In this document: one piece after another, positions 12,050-24,031 of the stretch | Layout: each line of letters begins with the position of its first letter | How positions within the stretch are numbered: position 1 is the stretch's first letter | Source of the DNA: Volvariella volvacea V23 | Taxonomy: Eukaryota > Basidiomycota > Agaricomycetes > Agaricales > Pluteaceae | DNA length: 64,000 nucleotides | Direction of reading: 5' to 3' | Assembly: GCA_000349905.1 (NCBI GenBank) | Contig: KB722753.1 | Location: 353,199-417,198 of the forward strand | Program-made: the position numbers and the translations under genes | The notes under the pieces: model-generated | The model's input: only the letters and a program-made list of their open reading frames with translations | Database searches by the model: none | Told to the model about the DNA's origin: nothing

Positions 12050-13660
12050 ATGGCTGCAGGAGGAAACAAACGCCTTGTTCTTGATGGTGCGTAAGATTCC
12101 CTACGGTTTGGCACCAAGTTGGATGTGTGTAGGTCATAGTAAATTATTTTTATTCCAGTCGCTCTTTTCCTTGCTTCGCAGGCGAGTCCATGGAGTTTGC
12201 ATGCGCACTGCTTGTACTGAAGCCATGCTCTGCCAGGCAGTAGCATACTACGCTATGCGGGTATGTCCTTATCTCCCGTTGACACCACCGAACACAACGC
12301 CAACCCGAGCGCGCGTCAACCGCGCACACTAGTATGTCATAGATAGCGTATTCCCGAACAAGAGGGAAAGCGTCAAGGAGAAGCAACTGGAGGCATTGAA
12401 GCGTCTGGGCCACCACGACCTCAAGCTCGACGAATACGAACGTACGGCGTCAAATTTAACAGCACCTCCCCACTGCCCCTCACCCCCTCGTTTATAGGTA
12501 CGGTGGCCAATGAAGTGATACACCCCGACGACATAGAAGTTCGCTTCGCCGGTTCGTCCTCCAACTGCGCTTCGGCCACCTCACCCATTGCTAACTGCGG
12601 AGTTAAGATATTGGAGGACTCGACCCAATAATCTCCTCCCTCAAAGAATCCATCATCCTCCCACTCGTCTACCCAAAAATATTCTCCTCCTCCTCTCTAA
12701 TCAGTGCACCGAAAGGTGTCTTGCTCTACGGGCCGCCAGGTTGCGGGAAGACCATGATGGCCAAAGCGCTAGCCAAAGAATCCAACGCAACGTTCATCAA
12801 CATTGCGGCATCTGTGCTAACGAACAAGTGGTACGGCGAGTCGAATAAACTCGTAGCGGGGCTGTTCAGTCTGGCGAGAAAATGTCAGCCGAGTATTATA
12901 TTTATTGACGAGATCGATTCGTTCTTGAGAGAGAGAGGCAAGGGAGATCATGAAGTGACGGCGATGATTAAAGCTGAATTCATGACGTATGTCCTTTTGT
13001 TATTCTTAAGCGATCGTCTTTTTCTCCCTTCTCTGCTTTGGAGTTCGGGTTTAGGGCTGACAACGATTTAACTTTTAGACTATGGGACGGTCTGACGTCT
13101 TCGTCCGATCGCATACTTGTCCTCGGCGCAACGAACCGGATAGAGGACATTGACGCCGCGTTCCTGAGACGAATGCCAAAGCGCTTCCCCGTTGGTCTAC
13201 CGAACACAGAACAGCGGTACAGGATTCTAAGCCTGGTTCGTCACAACACCGGTTACACCCTATTTCTATGCTTGGGCTAATTACACGTTTGCTAGATGTT
13301 GAAGGATACAGAGCTCGATCCTGATTGCTCTATTCAAACCCTCGCAGCCGTATCTGCCGGCTACTCTGGTTCGGATTTGAAGGAACTATGTAGGAACGCT
13401 GCCATGGTCCCTGTGAGAGAGTACGTGAGGGAAGCTGGAGATGATAAGGAGGCACTGGCGAAAGCAGAGGAAGAGGTACGCCTGTATTTGTTCCACAATC
13501 CGTCGTGGCTTTCAGGATGTGCTAATGGTCGTTACTCACAACTTAGGGATTCCAACTACGGCCGCTGAAACTCAGCGACTTTTGCGTCCATGATGGATCT
13601 CTGGGGTTCTTGAATTTGGATGTGACTGACACAACATCCGTGCTGGCGTCGATCGATTAA
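12050..13660 (+). CDS. MSP1: Mitochondrial outer-membrane AAA ATPase, Msp1/ATAD1
   Basis: Extracts mislocalised tail-anchored proteins from the mitochondrial outer membrane. Exons 12050..12086, 12159..12181, 12237..12260, 12333..12441, 12498..12551, 12608..12986, 13079..13235, 13296..13475, 13547..13660; 358 residues, typical for Msp1. An N-terminal membrane anchor (about residues 9-32) is assembled from three tiny exons and needs a GC-AG intron at 12182-12236. Then come Walker A GPPGCGKT, the pore-loop region NKWYGESNK, Walker B IIFIDEID, sensor-1 GATNR and the arginine-finger region [10 protein letters not shown]. The linker DIGGLDPII matches the family. The short 5' exons were chosen because they give a hydrophobic anchor in frame. 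Confidence 0.93.
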
Positions 13661-14145
13661 TCCGTACCGGTCGCTGGTTGTATTACTAGTTGCGTGAGGG
13701 TGACTTTGAACGAGGCCTTAGATACGTGTCTTTTTGGCTCTCCCATTTGCATCTTTCTGGTTGATATTGCTGTTTAGGATACATAGTTTTCTAGTATGGA
13801 TAGACATTTATTAATTTACACCCTCAGCTCACTGTAGAATGCGCATGTCTCGACTGCTACGGTTCAGCGTCAACACTGCCGATGCAAGAACACTACGCTC
13901 GCTTGGGGTAGAGGGCACCATTGGCACTCAGTCCGTGGGACAAAGGCTACGATGTTTACTGTTCGAAAAGCCATACTATGAAGAATAATCAAATACATAG
14001 AGCCGCCGAAAGAAACGCCAGGTGGCAGTGATGGCGCTTCATTGTTTTCATGGTATTCAGCGAGGTTTGCCAAATGGGTGGAAATCATTGGAATGACGTC
14101 ACAGCACTTAACGAATAGGGGCTTGAGCAACTTGCGGCATACTGG
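13661..14145. other. Intergenic, MSP1 3' flank
   Basis: Between the MSP1 stop and the gag-like relic. No feature recognised. Confidence 0.5.
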
Positions 14146-15071
14146 TCAGGCACAACTGAGGAGATGTATAGGGGCATACGATTGGGCACCGACAACGACG
14201 TAGCGTTTCATGTCTTGTGGTCGGGATGTTTGCAGAAAGGGCACCTTGGGACTTCCGGCTGGAATGTGGGTAGAAGCAATACTCTTGCTCTGTTCTACGA
14301 CGCATATATGCAGGTGCTCCATTCGATCGTCCAAATTTGAGCATTTGAAGGGCTCAGTAGCAGTGGATTCCAAAGTCGATGACCTTGAACTCGAAGAAAC
14401 GGCCTCGTCTTCAGAGGTGGTAGACTCGTCGCTAGAAGTGTCAGAAATCAACGCTTTTGGTTGTTCCCTCTCCGTGGGGGGAGTTCTTTCATCTCGAGCG
14501 CATAAGGGCTCTCTGTCCAACAGATTCTTCCTATTCGTACGCAGCGTCCGCACTGCAGGAGGCGAATCTCTCCAAGACTCGGCGTGAGGGATCGAGTGTT
14601 GAATCGCCTGTTTAGTTTCATATGGAATCCCGTCGTAGAATAAGCACCCCATCTCAACTTTGGAGAGACCACCCTTATTGAGAAGTGGAACCGCCATCTC
14701 ACGGAATTTGCAATAGTGCCGGTTTACGTCCTTGATGCTCTCTAATGCCGCTGACCGGAGTTGCTCCCGAATCCATTTTTGCGACTCGGTGATCTTCCGA
14801 GTCGGAATCTGACGTGCGTCTTCTGCTTGATATGGATCAGCAAGGACCGCGGAGACCCCTTCCCAAGAATGCTCTTCGATTTCTCGTCGTAGATCACCAT
14901 TTCTGATATTTCTGTTGCAGCAAATCCAAAATCCAAAGTCCGGAAAGGCAGCGGATATTTCGAGCGACCCAGAACATTTGCTGTCTTTCCGAGTGCTTCA
15001 AGAGTCGCGAGGTAATATTGGACGCGCTTGCTGGTGAACCTTGGAGCATTCCTTGAACATGGGACAGGCAT
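14146..15071 (-). pseudogene. Decayed retrotransposon gag-like gene
   Basis: Resembles the gag-like proteins common in Agaricomycetes. It starts near the ATG at 15071 (MPVPCSRNAPRFTSK...), a form usual for these N-termini. The similarity continues in a second frame (RQQMFWVARN, near 15000-14950) and then a third (DLRREIEEHSWEGV, from about 14900). From there a long open stretch includes HYCKFREMAVPLLNKGGLSKVE and CLFYDGIPYETKQAI, the conserved 'FF-GIP' block. It ends in a Ser/Glu-rich tail. Two frame changes within ~100 bp with no plausible introns indicate decay. No protease, reverse transcriptase, integrase, zinc knuckle or long terminal repeat was seen nearby, so this is an isolated gag fragment, not an element. 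Family call is from motif memory. Confidence 0.5.
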
Positions 15072-15266
15072 TGGTACTCCACACTCGTGGAATTGAAAAT
15101 TTCTAGGGCTGTATTCCCTGGTGTGGTCCTCATTATTGCTGGAATCGCTTGTCACAAGGATGGCGAGGTGTACTAGTGGATAGAGTCCGAAGGAAGATGG
15201 AGTGGAGAGAGCTGAGGGGCGTAGGAAACGTTGAACGGGAAACAGGAGTCCTGGAGCAGTTACCAC

Positions 15267-16045
15267 TTTCGTAGATAGGTCTTGTCGGGCGTCCAGGGGA
15301 GCGAGTCGTCGAACGTCGTGGGTACGAGAGGATTATGAATGGTCGCTAGCTGAATATATGCGCAAATGCGACACGATCAGAGGCTTCAGAATGCGATACG
15401 ATGCAAATAACTCGGTAGCTTGAAAGTGTAAAGGAACTCCGAGTGACTCGAGGGGAGGAAGATGCGTACGGAGTCAAGAGAGAGGGATGGGCTGGTGAAT
15501 CTGTAGGGTCTTTTATATCTACAGCCGGTGTTCTTGAATGTGTACGAAATTGCCCCAAAGCAGAAAGAAATATACCGAATGTAGATTCAAGAAGTCGATG
15601 CGGAAGTGAAGAGTAAGTGAGCGATGACGTGAACTCGGGATGATTAGGGGCTTATTTTGGACGTGTCCTTTTCGATTTCGGAGGCCAATTAGTTCGAGTC
15701 GATGCTCACCCAAGCAAACCAGAAAGAGTGCAAATGGATAGATACGAGTACACGACATACAACACGATTATACTCTAACACAAGCACTGGCTTTCCATCC
15801 AGTCCCAAGTCCAGAGTCAGAATCATCATCGCCCGTCAATAGCGTTCGAACGGAAGAACGAGAGTAACAAAAGAGAAAAATAGCTAGATGAATAAAGCGT
15901 AGTACTTGCACTCGTGTGCAATACATGCATCTCCTCCTTCTCCCCCTCCCCTCTATAGCAACAATAGTGCGTTTGGTGACAGCGACAACAAGCGTGGTGT
16001 GGTATTTACAATGTGCATCAAAAAAGAAATCAAACCCCAGACCAT
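15267..16045. other. Intergenic, gag relic to membrane protein 3' end
   Basis: No gene recognised. It includes the 3' flank of the large minus-strand membrane protein. Confidence 0.5.
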
Positions 16046-19000
16046 CTACCGACCCCACCGTCTCTCCTGCTCCTGCCCGCGCGGCTCTCCCTCCCGCTCA
16101 CTGCCACGCTGAGGCGTCGTCGGCCCCGACCCACCACCCGACCCCGACGCATACGCATAGCCAGAGAGACCCGACGCGGTCCTCATCCTCCTCTGCGGGT
16201 GCAAGTCCCGCTCATGATCACGGTGGAACTCGAAGAAATCCGTGTGCTGGAGGTCAGAAGAGGCCATGGCCGCAGAGAGAGGCTGCTGGAACGACGATAT
16301 GGGAGATATGATCTCTGAATCTCGGCTGCTGCTCTGGCCTGGACCGCGCCCTTGACCGCGCCCTCTCCCCTGGTCTTGTGTGTAGCTCTGGTTTTGCATG
16401 TGGCTGAAAGGCACAGGGGGGAACTGCGAGGGCGAGAAATACATATTGTACAGAGACGATTCGCGGTTGCCTGTCAGTGTGTCAATGTCGGTGGTGCTGA
16501 TGCTGGACAGTGGCTCTCCTGTCATTGGACTGGGTGAAGGCGGATTTTGTGGGGCGAAAGGTGGGAGGATGAGGCGTGGTGGTGCAGGCGGTGCCAGTAC
16601 GGGTGCTGGTGCTGGTGCGGGTGCAGGTGCAGGACTCGGAGAACGTGCAAAGACAGGAGGAAGAACAGGAGGGGATGAAGGCCCAGTCACTTGACGCTGA
16701 AGCATAGGCTGAGGCGTAACCGTCTGACTAGTAGAATGACTTGGCGGACTCGGAGATGGAGTCGGCACTGGCGTCAGAGACGTAGGCAGAGGCAACGGCG
16801 GCACCGCGCTCAGTCGAGCATTAAACGCCGGCCTCCCCTCACCCTGGCTCTGACTCCTACTCAGGCTCTGGCTGTGGCCATGCCGGTGGCGTCCATGCAC
16901 ATACGCCAATAAGTTGACATCCCTCGAGCCCCCGTGTGTCCCATACGTCCGCATCGACCCAGCTCGGGACATGGAATCGTGAGTAGACATCGTGTTCGAG
17001 CGTGTAGTCGTAGGACTGTAACTGTGGTCATAGTCGATGAACGACTGTTGTTCGGCCGTGGTCGAGTCCGAGCCAGACCCACTGCGGCTGCCACCACCGG
17101 TGGATTGGGGGTGTATGCTTGGTGGTGTGAGGCGGAATAGGCGGCGTTGGGCGCTTTGGTCCTGGTCTCTTTCTACGTCCGAGTCGGGAGTTGCAAGAGT
17201 CTGGGCCTGAGTCGGTGTGTTGGTCGGGAGAGTTGACGGTCTATCCAAACTAAACCCATCAAACCTCGAAGGCGATGCAACCAACACCGGAGAATTCGAT
17301 CTCGGTGGTGTAGGCTCACGGGAAATGATGGGAGGCAACGGAAGGGATCTCCCTGTAGCTGCAGCAGAAGCCATCGCAGGCGGACTAGTGCTGGGAGTTG
17401 TAAAACCAGAAGTCGTACTCGTACTGGGCCCTGGTGTTCGTGCTACCTGCGCCTGAGGGATAGCAGGCAACTTCCTAACCGGCCTTCTTGTTTCCTGACT
17501 TGCAGCCTGTGCCTGAACCTGGCTAGGTTGCATAGGCTCGGCGCTGGGGGGTATCGGTGCAAGGGCCGGAACCGGAGGAACTGGCGGGAAAACCGAAACT
17601 GGCACTGGGACCGGCAATGGGCGCCTAACATCACCACCCCCGACGTCATTCCCCTGCCCAAATTCGCTGACAGCGATAGTGGTATCAATCAAGGGAATAT
17701 CAGCCGTCGTTATGAACTCTTGATCTTGGTCATGGTACGGGTCATAGTCGGAGTCGGAGTCCGTCCGTCGAGACGCGCTGGCATATGGATGGCGCGGGAT
17801 GACATTAACGGGGAAGTTCGGTGGTGATCCCAGGTCGTCATTATGTGAGTCGTGATGGTCAGCGGATTGTAATAGTGGAATGGTGCTTCCGCCGCGCGTG
17901 TGCGTGCGCTGTAGAGGAACAGGAGGGGGTGCCGTCCGAGTTGGATTTGAAAGGGAAAGGGGAGGGGGAGGAGGTCGATTAGAAGTAGAGGGTAACGGCC
18001 TTGCTGCAGGAGGAGAATTCGGATTGGAATTTGAATTGGCAAGTGCTGCCAACTCCGTAGTCAAGGATATAGGAGAATGCGGCACACCAGACTGTCCAGC
18101 GATATTTGAAAGGGTATCAGACCTCGAATGAGACCTGAACTGTGAGAGATCAATCGCGAAGCTGGATGTCCAAGACGACCGACTTCGGGTGCTGGCCCGT
18201 GTGCTTTTGAAGATCGCTATCGCCTTGCCCTTGCCCTTTCCATTTCCTCCATTATTTTCTGGTGTCTGTCCTACGCCACTTGCAGAACTTGGAGGTGTGA
18301 TGCTTGAGGCATTTCTATATAAATCCTGATCATCCACCTTTTCCTCTCCATCGTCCGTAGTCCCAGGACGCCGAAATGCTATCCCGAGACTCCGCAAGCT
18401 CTTTCGCCCCTGCTCCAAATCAAGCTTCCACTTGCCACTCCCGCTATAGGGTCGAGGATCCACTGTAACATTAGCTTCCTGTGTGATATCAATGACTACA
18501 CCGACATCTCTTGGTTTTTCTTGTAGTTGCCCGGTGGCGGAACAGGCGCCTAGACGCCTCTCGCGACGTGGTCTGTAGACGAAAAAGTAGTAAATACACC
18601 CGGTGATGATGAGGAATGCGAGAAAGCCGCCGAGGGCTAGAGCTGCGATTGCTCCTGGGGGGAATGAGACAGAGTTGTTGGCTTCGATAGCGGGAGAGTT
18701 AGATGGTAGAGTTGGAGGAATGGGTAACGATGTACTGTCAAAATTCCTCAATAGGCGCGCAATATTAAGAAACGACGAGACGTACGAATCCTGGGGCACG
18801 CCAACCAAAAAACCACCAGACCTAACAGCAAGGCTCCCATCGACATTCTCAACCTCCAAAGTGTGGTACTGATCCATGGACAGCCCACTCGTAAAGAAGA
18901 GGAGGGAATTGTCGTTGGTGAATGATGATCTTGCTGAGAGTGTGGTCGTTATGTTGTCGACCTTTATATTGTAGAGACCAGACTGAGGTGACGTCGTTCC

Positions 19001-19784
19001 AAATAATTGCAGTGATGTCCCTAAGAGTTGGAGGGTGATATAAATATAACATTTGGAGCGTGATGGTAAAATGAACTTGCCTAGGAACCGTGTCCGTACA
19101 CGGTCACCTCTAGTGGTAGAGACGTGTGATGAGCCATCACTGTCCTCTATAAACGACCATCGCCCGAGGAATGCGATGTTGGCGTCATTGAGTGGTCGGG
19201 TGGCGAATGTGACGCTGGAAACAAGATATATGCGCGGAATAACTTAGACGAAAGGTGGAACTAACTTTGAGAGTGTGTCTGAGGGCGGTGATGTGTTGAT
19301 GAGGGCTCTGTCGAAAAACAAGACGGATGTTGGGGGGCTTGGCTGGGATACTGGGGCCACGACTTGCAAGGTAAGGGAATGGACGGAGTTGGTGAGGTTT
19401 TGGAAGGATGCGAGGATGTTCTCGTTCGAGTCGACGGTTGGGGATTGTACATGCTCTCCGTCGAGGATGGTCACATAGGATATGTTGGCCGCCAGGCCTA
19501 GCAATTGAATGCCAGTACCTTGAACCCGAAGATTGGCGATGCGACTATCAGCGAGAGAAGCGCCACGTACCATACCAAGATATCGTGAATGTAGCACCAT
19601 TGAGAGAGGTAGCATGATAACTGGTGCCGTTCCCCGACTCTCCTGGGGCAGAAGCAAACCCAGAACCATTGTAATATGGGTTCCAGCCCGCGTTGAGGTT
19701 GGGGGTTGAAAGGGTGTCGCTGAACGGAGAATAGGCTATAGTTGGGGAATCATCGTCAACAAGGATTTGAAGGGATGATGCCAT
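16046..19784 (-). CDS. Single-pass membrane protein with Ser/Pro-rich cytoplasmic tail
   Basis: Unnamed basidiomycete family. Exons (minus) 19571..19784, 19266..19518, 19081..19214, 16046..19020; 1191 residues. The extracellular part (about 1-320) has a beta-rich, Trp/Gly-rich fold starting with LQILVDDDSPTIAYSP and many N-glycosylation sites. A membrane helix lies near 325-345 (AIAALALGGFLAFLII), followed by a basic stop-transfer RPRRERR. The ~840-residue tail is Ser/Pro/Arg-rich with low-complexity tracts, including an Ala-Pro repeat encoded around 16603-16634. The layout resembles fungal wall sensors (Mid2/WSC-like), but no WSC cysteine motif is present. Intron 3 (19021-19080) must be GC-AG to keep the frame and rebuild RFLGTSLQLFGTTSPQSG. 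No cleavable signal peptide is visible. Confidence 0.8.
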
Positions 19785-19961
19785 GAATGGTAATCATGAA
19801 TTGCGACCTGCACGATGGGAGTTGAAGGAGAAGAATTGGAAGCCATCTTCGGCGACACGGAGGTGCTTGTCAGTGTTGCCCCACGTCGTCCCTCCCATCG
19901 GCCAACAGGAACCATCACGCTTATCACTGCCTCTCCCCGTTTATCCCGCTTGATTGCGAAC
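19785..19961. promoter_or_regulatory. Shared divergent promoter, 177 bp
   Basis: Start codons of the minus-strand membrane protein (19784) and the plus-strand chelatase-like gene (19962) are 177 bp apart, so the two must share a compact promoter. No clear TATA box seen. Confidence 0.6.
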
Positions 19962-22192
19962 ATGGACGACCAATTTCAACCAGAACAGCCTTCTCTCGAC
20001 GCTGTAGCAACGCCCGCGTTCTTCCCTGCCATCCTCGAGTTCCTCAGAAACACCAGCCCTGTCCCACTGCCCCTTGATCCAGTCATCCTCCAGGCAATCC
20101 TCCTGTGCATCATCGCTGGTGACAAGCATCTCATTCTACAGACTACCCAAGAGGATGTGGGCCTTGTGGTCAAACTCTCCCTTTGGGTAAGTCTTCCGGT
20201 CCTTCCTCGTGTCACGCATGGCCATCATACGTTGGCATGCTGACTGGTGCAATCCTATCAAGAGCTGGCTGATTGCGCGGAGAAACTTGACGTGTCACTA
20301 ACCACACTCTCTATCGCAAGATTCTCTCCGTCGTCTTCGACTTCAAGACCCACAAGCTCAAGATCAGACCCCGTGTCGGATCTCCGTCTTTGTCTACGGA
20401 CCCAGCACCTCACCTGCCCTTTCTACGGTCGCTTTTCATACCCCGGACTTCGCAGCACTTTTATCAAGACTCCCAGGACGAAAACGAATCGCTGACCGCA
20501 CGACTCAAGCATCCCAAACCCCGGCATCACAAGTCCAAGTATAAATTACCGCTTGATGCTCCAGGGCCGGGTCCGCATTCCACCGCACAGCGTTACCGGT
20601 CGCCATCTCCATCACCTCCAACCCCGCGATCTCACCCCGCCGCAAATAAGTTCTTCACATCAGATAATGAACTATCATCCCACACGCGGCCGACGGCATA
20701 TCTGCTTCACAAGCACTCTTCGTCGGTGTCTGGGTTGAGCCATGAACTGCCCCGCGCACTGGTCATTTCGGGTTTGCACCACGCGAGCACGCTCTCACAG
20801 CGGTCGCTGGCGACGGTGTTAGCGGAGAAGAGGGTTGTGCTCGAGAGTTCGAACTCGCTACCTTCGCATACGCTGCAGGAAGAGCTGGACGATGGCGTTT
20901 GGAGTTTGCCAGAAGGGTTTTTGGTCATCTACGTCTGTCCGTTTAATGGCAAAGAACGCCCAGCAATTCACAAGAGCCTGGTATGTACCCTCTTCATCAC
21001 TAATGCTCGTTCTATTGACATGCCATTCAAGCTCGACAAATTTGCAATGAGCACAAACGTCGTCGTGGACCCAGCTATTCGTCAAGCTATCCTAGCATTT
21101 TCCCCATCTCCCAACCACTCCCTCTCTCCAACGCAATCACTCCCATCCTCCCCTCTATCCACCCACCATATCCAACTCAGCCCTACCAGCCCGCCCAAGC
21201 ACGCTCAACCAATCCCCTCAACTCCCCTGACACCATCCACGCCCTCCCAATTCACTCCACCACGACCACCACGCCCGCTCCTGCATCCCTCTTTTCTCAA
21301 ATCCCTCCGCACATTTGCGAAAAACACGTACTTTTCGTCCGGGCTGACACTATACCTGGCGGATCTTATGTCTGCAACGAGACACCACCCGGAGCTGGAT
21401 GGAACGTTTATCACAGCAAAGGCGCACGTGGATGTGGAGGAGCTCAGCAGGGCGATGAGAGTTTTGGGGGTTAACCCGAGCGGGATGGAATTAGCGAGGT
21501 ACCCTTCTGTCGAAGAACAGCAACATCAGCAGGAGGAGCAGGAACAGGAAGTAGGACAGGGAGAGGAGGATTTTGTCTCCGCTGAGGAAGGCCACGGCCG
21601 GGATGCGGATGCTCAGACAACTGGTACGATTGTGCCTGGGGCAGCGGCCAGTATCGCTGCTAGCTCGACGATTTATCAGCCTAGTCATGCGCGTAAGCAT
21701 AGATCGCCGTCGTTGAAGACTGCTGTTACTGCAGCTTCGGCACTACCACAACTGCCCCATCAACAACCACCAGCTGCGTCTGCATCTGTACCCGTTCCGC
21801 CACTCCCTACCCCACAACCACCCCTGTCCGCCGCCTTGACTACGAGTATTGATGTCGAGTCAAAGAAGGACGTATTGAATGTTACAGAAGCGGACGTGGC
21901 GAGAATCGTGCCGAGGGTCGTTACGCATAGGCTGAGAGTGCGCGATGGGCCCGAGGATGAGATTTACGCTAGTGCGGTTTACGGAGCTACGTTTGAATTC
22001 GATCTTGGTGCGGGCAGAGAGGTGGAAGGACAAGGACGAATGCGGGGGAGGTCGAGGGCAGGGAAAGCGCGAGAAGGTCAGGAGGGGGAGGGGGAGACCC
22101 GGAGCGGTAGGGGTAGGCGGGTGGATGTTGATGAGGAGTGGGAGAAGAAGAGCATTAAGGATATTCTAGTTAAGATTTTAGTGGCCGTATAG
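19962..22192 (+). CDS. Fungal magnesium-chelatase-like AAA-type protein
   Basis: Exons 19962..20186, 20321..20980 and 21032..22192 give 681 residues. Recognised by the AAA-lid-like block LHPSFLKSLRTFAKNTYF...LYLADLMSATRHHPELDGT, which in fungal proteins annotated as 'magnesium chelatase' precedes an (I/L)TA(K/R)AH segment, also present here (FITAKAHVDVEEL). Fungi make no chlorophyll, so the name reflects homology only; the role is unknown. No canonical Walker A is visible, as in many fungal members. The middle and C-terminus are rich in Pro/Ser, Gln/Glu and Arg/Gly. The first splice is uncertain: intron 1 is 134 bp, twice the usual, and an alternative exon (ELADCAEKLDV) lies inside it. Intron 2 is 51 bp and frame-neutral. 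Confidence 0.65.
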
Positions 22193-22519
22193 TGATACGT
22201 ACTATATAGCAGCTATTTTAATGGTTTTCAAGTGTATGAAGCTGGACGTCGTTCATGGGATTAGGATCTGAAGATATGATTCCCGGATCCCGAGATCCAA
22301 ATACGATATTTACATTTTCAGGTCCACAGCTTGACAAGCTTTTATTGTCATGCCCTCACCGCTTTGTAAGTACACCGTTTCTCCAAACTCATGCCTTGCA
22401 TTCGTCATTCCACAAACTGGGATCTCACATACCACATTACGATAATGAGCAGAATACCAAAAACGCTCCGGTCTTCGTATTAACTTGTTGAAAGGATTTC
22501 AAAAGAAGAAAGGACTGAG
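22193..22519. other. Intergenic, chelatase-like to ZCCHC9
   Basis: A 327-bp tandem-gene spacer. No feature recognised. Confidence 0.5.
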
Positions 22520-23835
22520 ATGACGCGAGTGACCAATCTCGGGTTTAAACGAAAATATCTTCAAGCTGGATTTGATTCCAATCCTGATGTAGATGAGCAA
22601 AGTCCGGGAGGTGATGAGACCGCTGAGGTGACTGTTGCTGCTGAGGGAGATGGAGATGTGGGTGAGGAAGGGAATAAGGCTGATCCAGGAAATGCAGTGG
22701 AGTCGGGCCAACCACCAAAGAAGAAGAGAAAGAGAACGAAGAAGAAAAAGGAGAGTAAAACTGCTGGTGGTGAAGAAGTAGGTGATAGAGGTGATGAGGA
22801 AGGAGACGAGAGTGAGGGTGCGGCTGACAAGGAAGGAAAGGAGGACCAAAAACCACCACGGGCGCAAGACGGTATCAAAAAATCGAAGAACGCTAAAGCT
22901 AAAGGGAAGCTAGGTGGAAAACTGAAAGGTGCGCTTAGTCTCTTTACAACCACTACTTGACTTGATGTACTTACGAAGCTCCCCTATGTAACCCCGCAAA
23001 TTGGTCTGGACTATACTGCACAGGCAAATCCGCATCCGAAAAACGCCGTCTTAAACGCATTCAAGAACGAGAATCGACAAAGACTTGCTTCGCGTGTCGA
23101 CAGACGGGTCATGCGGCGAAAGATTGTCCTGTCGTTCTCAAAACTTCGGCAGGTGAGGGCGAGGGCGAGGGTACGGAACAACAAGGTGTTGGGGAGATAA
23201 AGTTGAAGAGTGTAGCTGGGATATGCTATCGGTGTGTCTCTCGCCTACAGCTCTTATTTCCCTCTTCAGAGCGTCTATCATAACACTCAACTTACCTTTC
23301 TTAGCTGCGGTTCCAAACGCCACACCCTCTCACGATGCAAAAAACCAATCGACGCTCAAAATCCTTTACCTTTTGCCCACTGTTTCGTTTGCGGTGGCAA
23401 AGGACACCTCGCCTCGACTTGTTCACAAAATAAAGGCAAAGGAGTATACCCAAATGGTGGGTGCTGTAAACTATGTGGGGAAACTTCGCATTTGGCGAAG
23501 GATTGTCATCTGAGGAGGCCAGGTATGAACTACGAGTATACATATCTACAAAAATCCCTGCTAAATGTCTGTGGTTGTGTTTAGAAAACCAAAACGCGGC
23601 TGGAGGTATTTACGGGACGGGTAAAGAAGCAGGAGCAGATGAGGATGATTTCCATTTACTAAAACGTCGAACTCGGGAAGTAGAGAGAGACGAAAGGAGG
23701 GAAGACAAGCTGAAAAAGTCCCTGAAGGTCAAAGCGGGTGTGCAGAGTGGTATCATCAAGTCGTTTGCAGCGCCTGCCAGTGGTGCGGGCGGTGCTGGTG
23801 GAAGCAAACCGGCGAAGAAAGTGGTTTACTTTTGA
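22520..23835 (+). CDS. ZCCHC9: Nucleolar zinc-knuckle protein, ZCCHC9 orthologue
   Basis: Exons 22520..22928, 23024..23231, 23305..23522, 23585..23835; 361 residues. An acidic/Lys-rich N-terminal half contains a nuclear-localisation-like run (PPKKKRKRTKKKK). Four CCHC knuckles follow: CFACRQTGHAAKDC, CYRCGSKRHTLSRC (rebuilt across intron 2), CFVCGGKGHLASTC and CKLCGETSHLAKDC. The spacers ICYR, PFAHCFVC and GGCCKLC match the conserved ZCCHC9 order. The tail is basic and ends KKVVYF. The family is nucleolar and linked to rRNA processing; this is taken from homologues. Confidence 0.9.
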
Positions 23836-24031
23836 CAACGTTGGGCACGTTGTCCCTACAATTCGCCATTACCCACAATCCCCGAAATGCATTTCTTTGC
23901 GTAGGGAAGCTACTGCCGTATCCACCACCTGCGTAGGTCCCATGGCGTGGTTTCGTGTACAGTATAAACAGCTCAGCCTTCGTGATCAACAGCCGGCGAG
24001 CTTCTTGCGAACAAAGGCGTGAATAATACCA

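Noticed and set aside
16603..16634. GGTGCT/GGTGCA hexamer tract as a regulatory repeat
   Set aside because: It lies in frame inside the membrane-protein tail and encodes an Ala-Pro run; simple low-complexity coding sequence.
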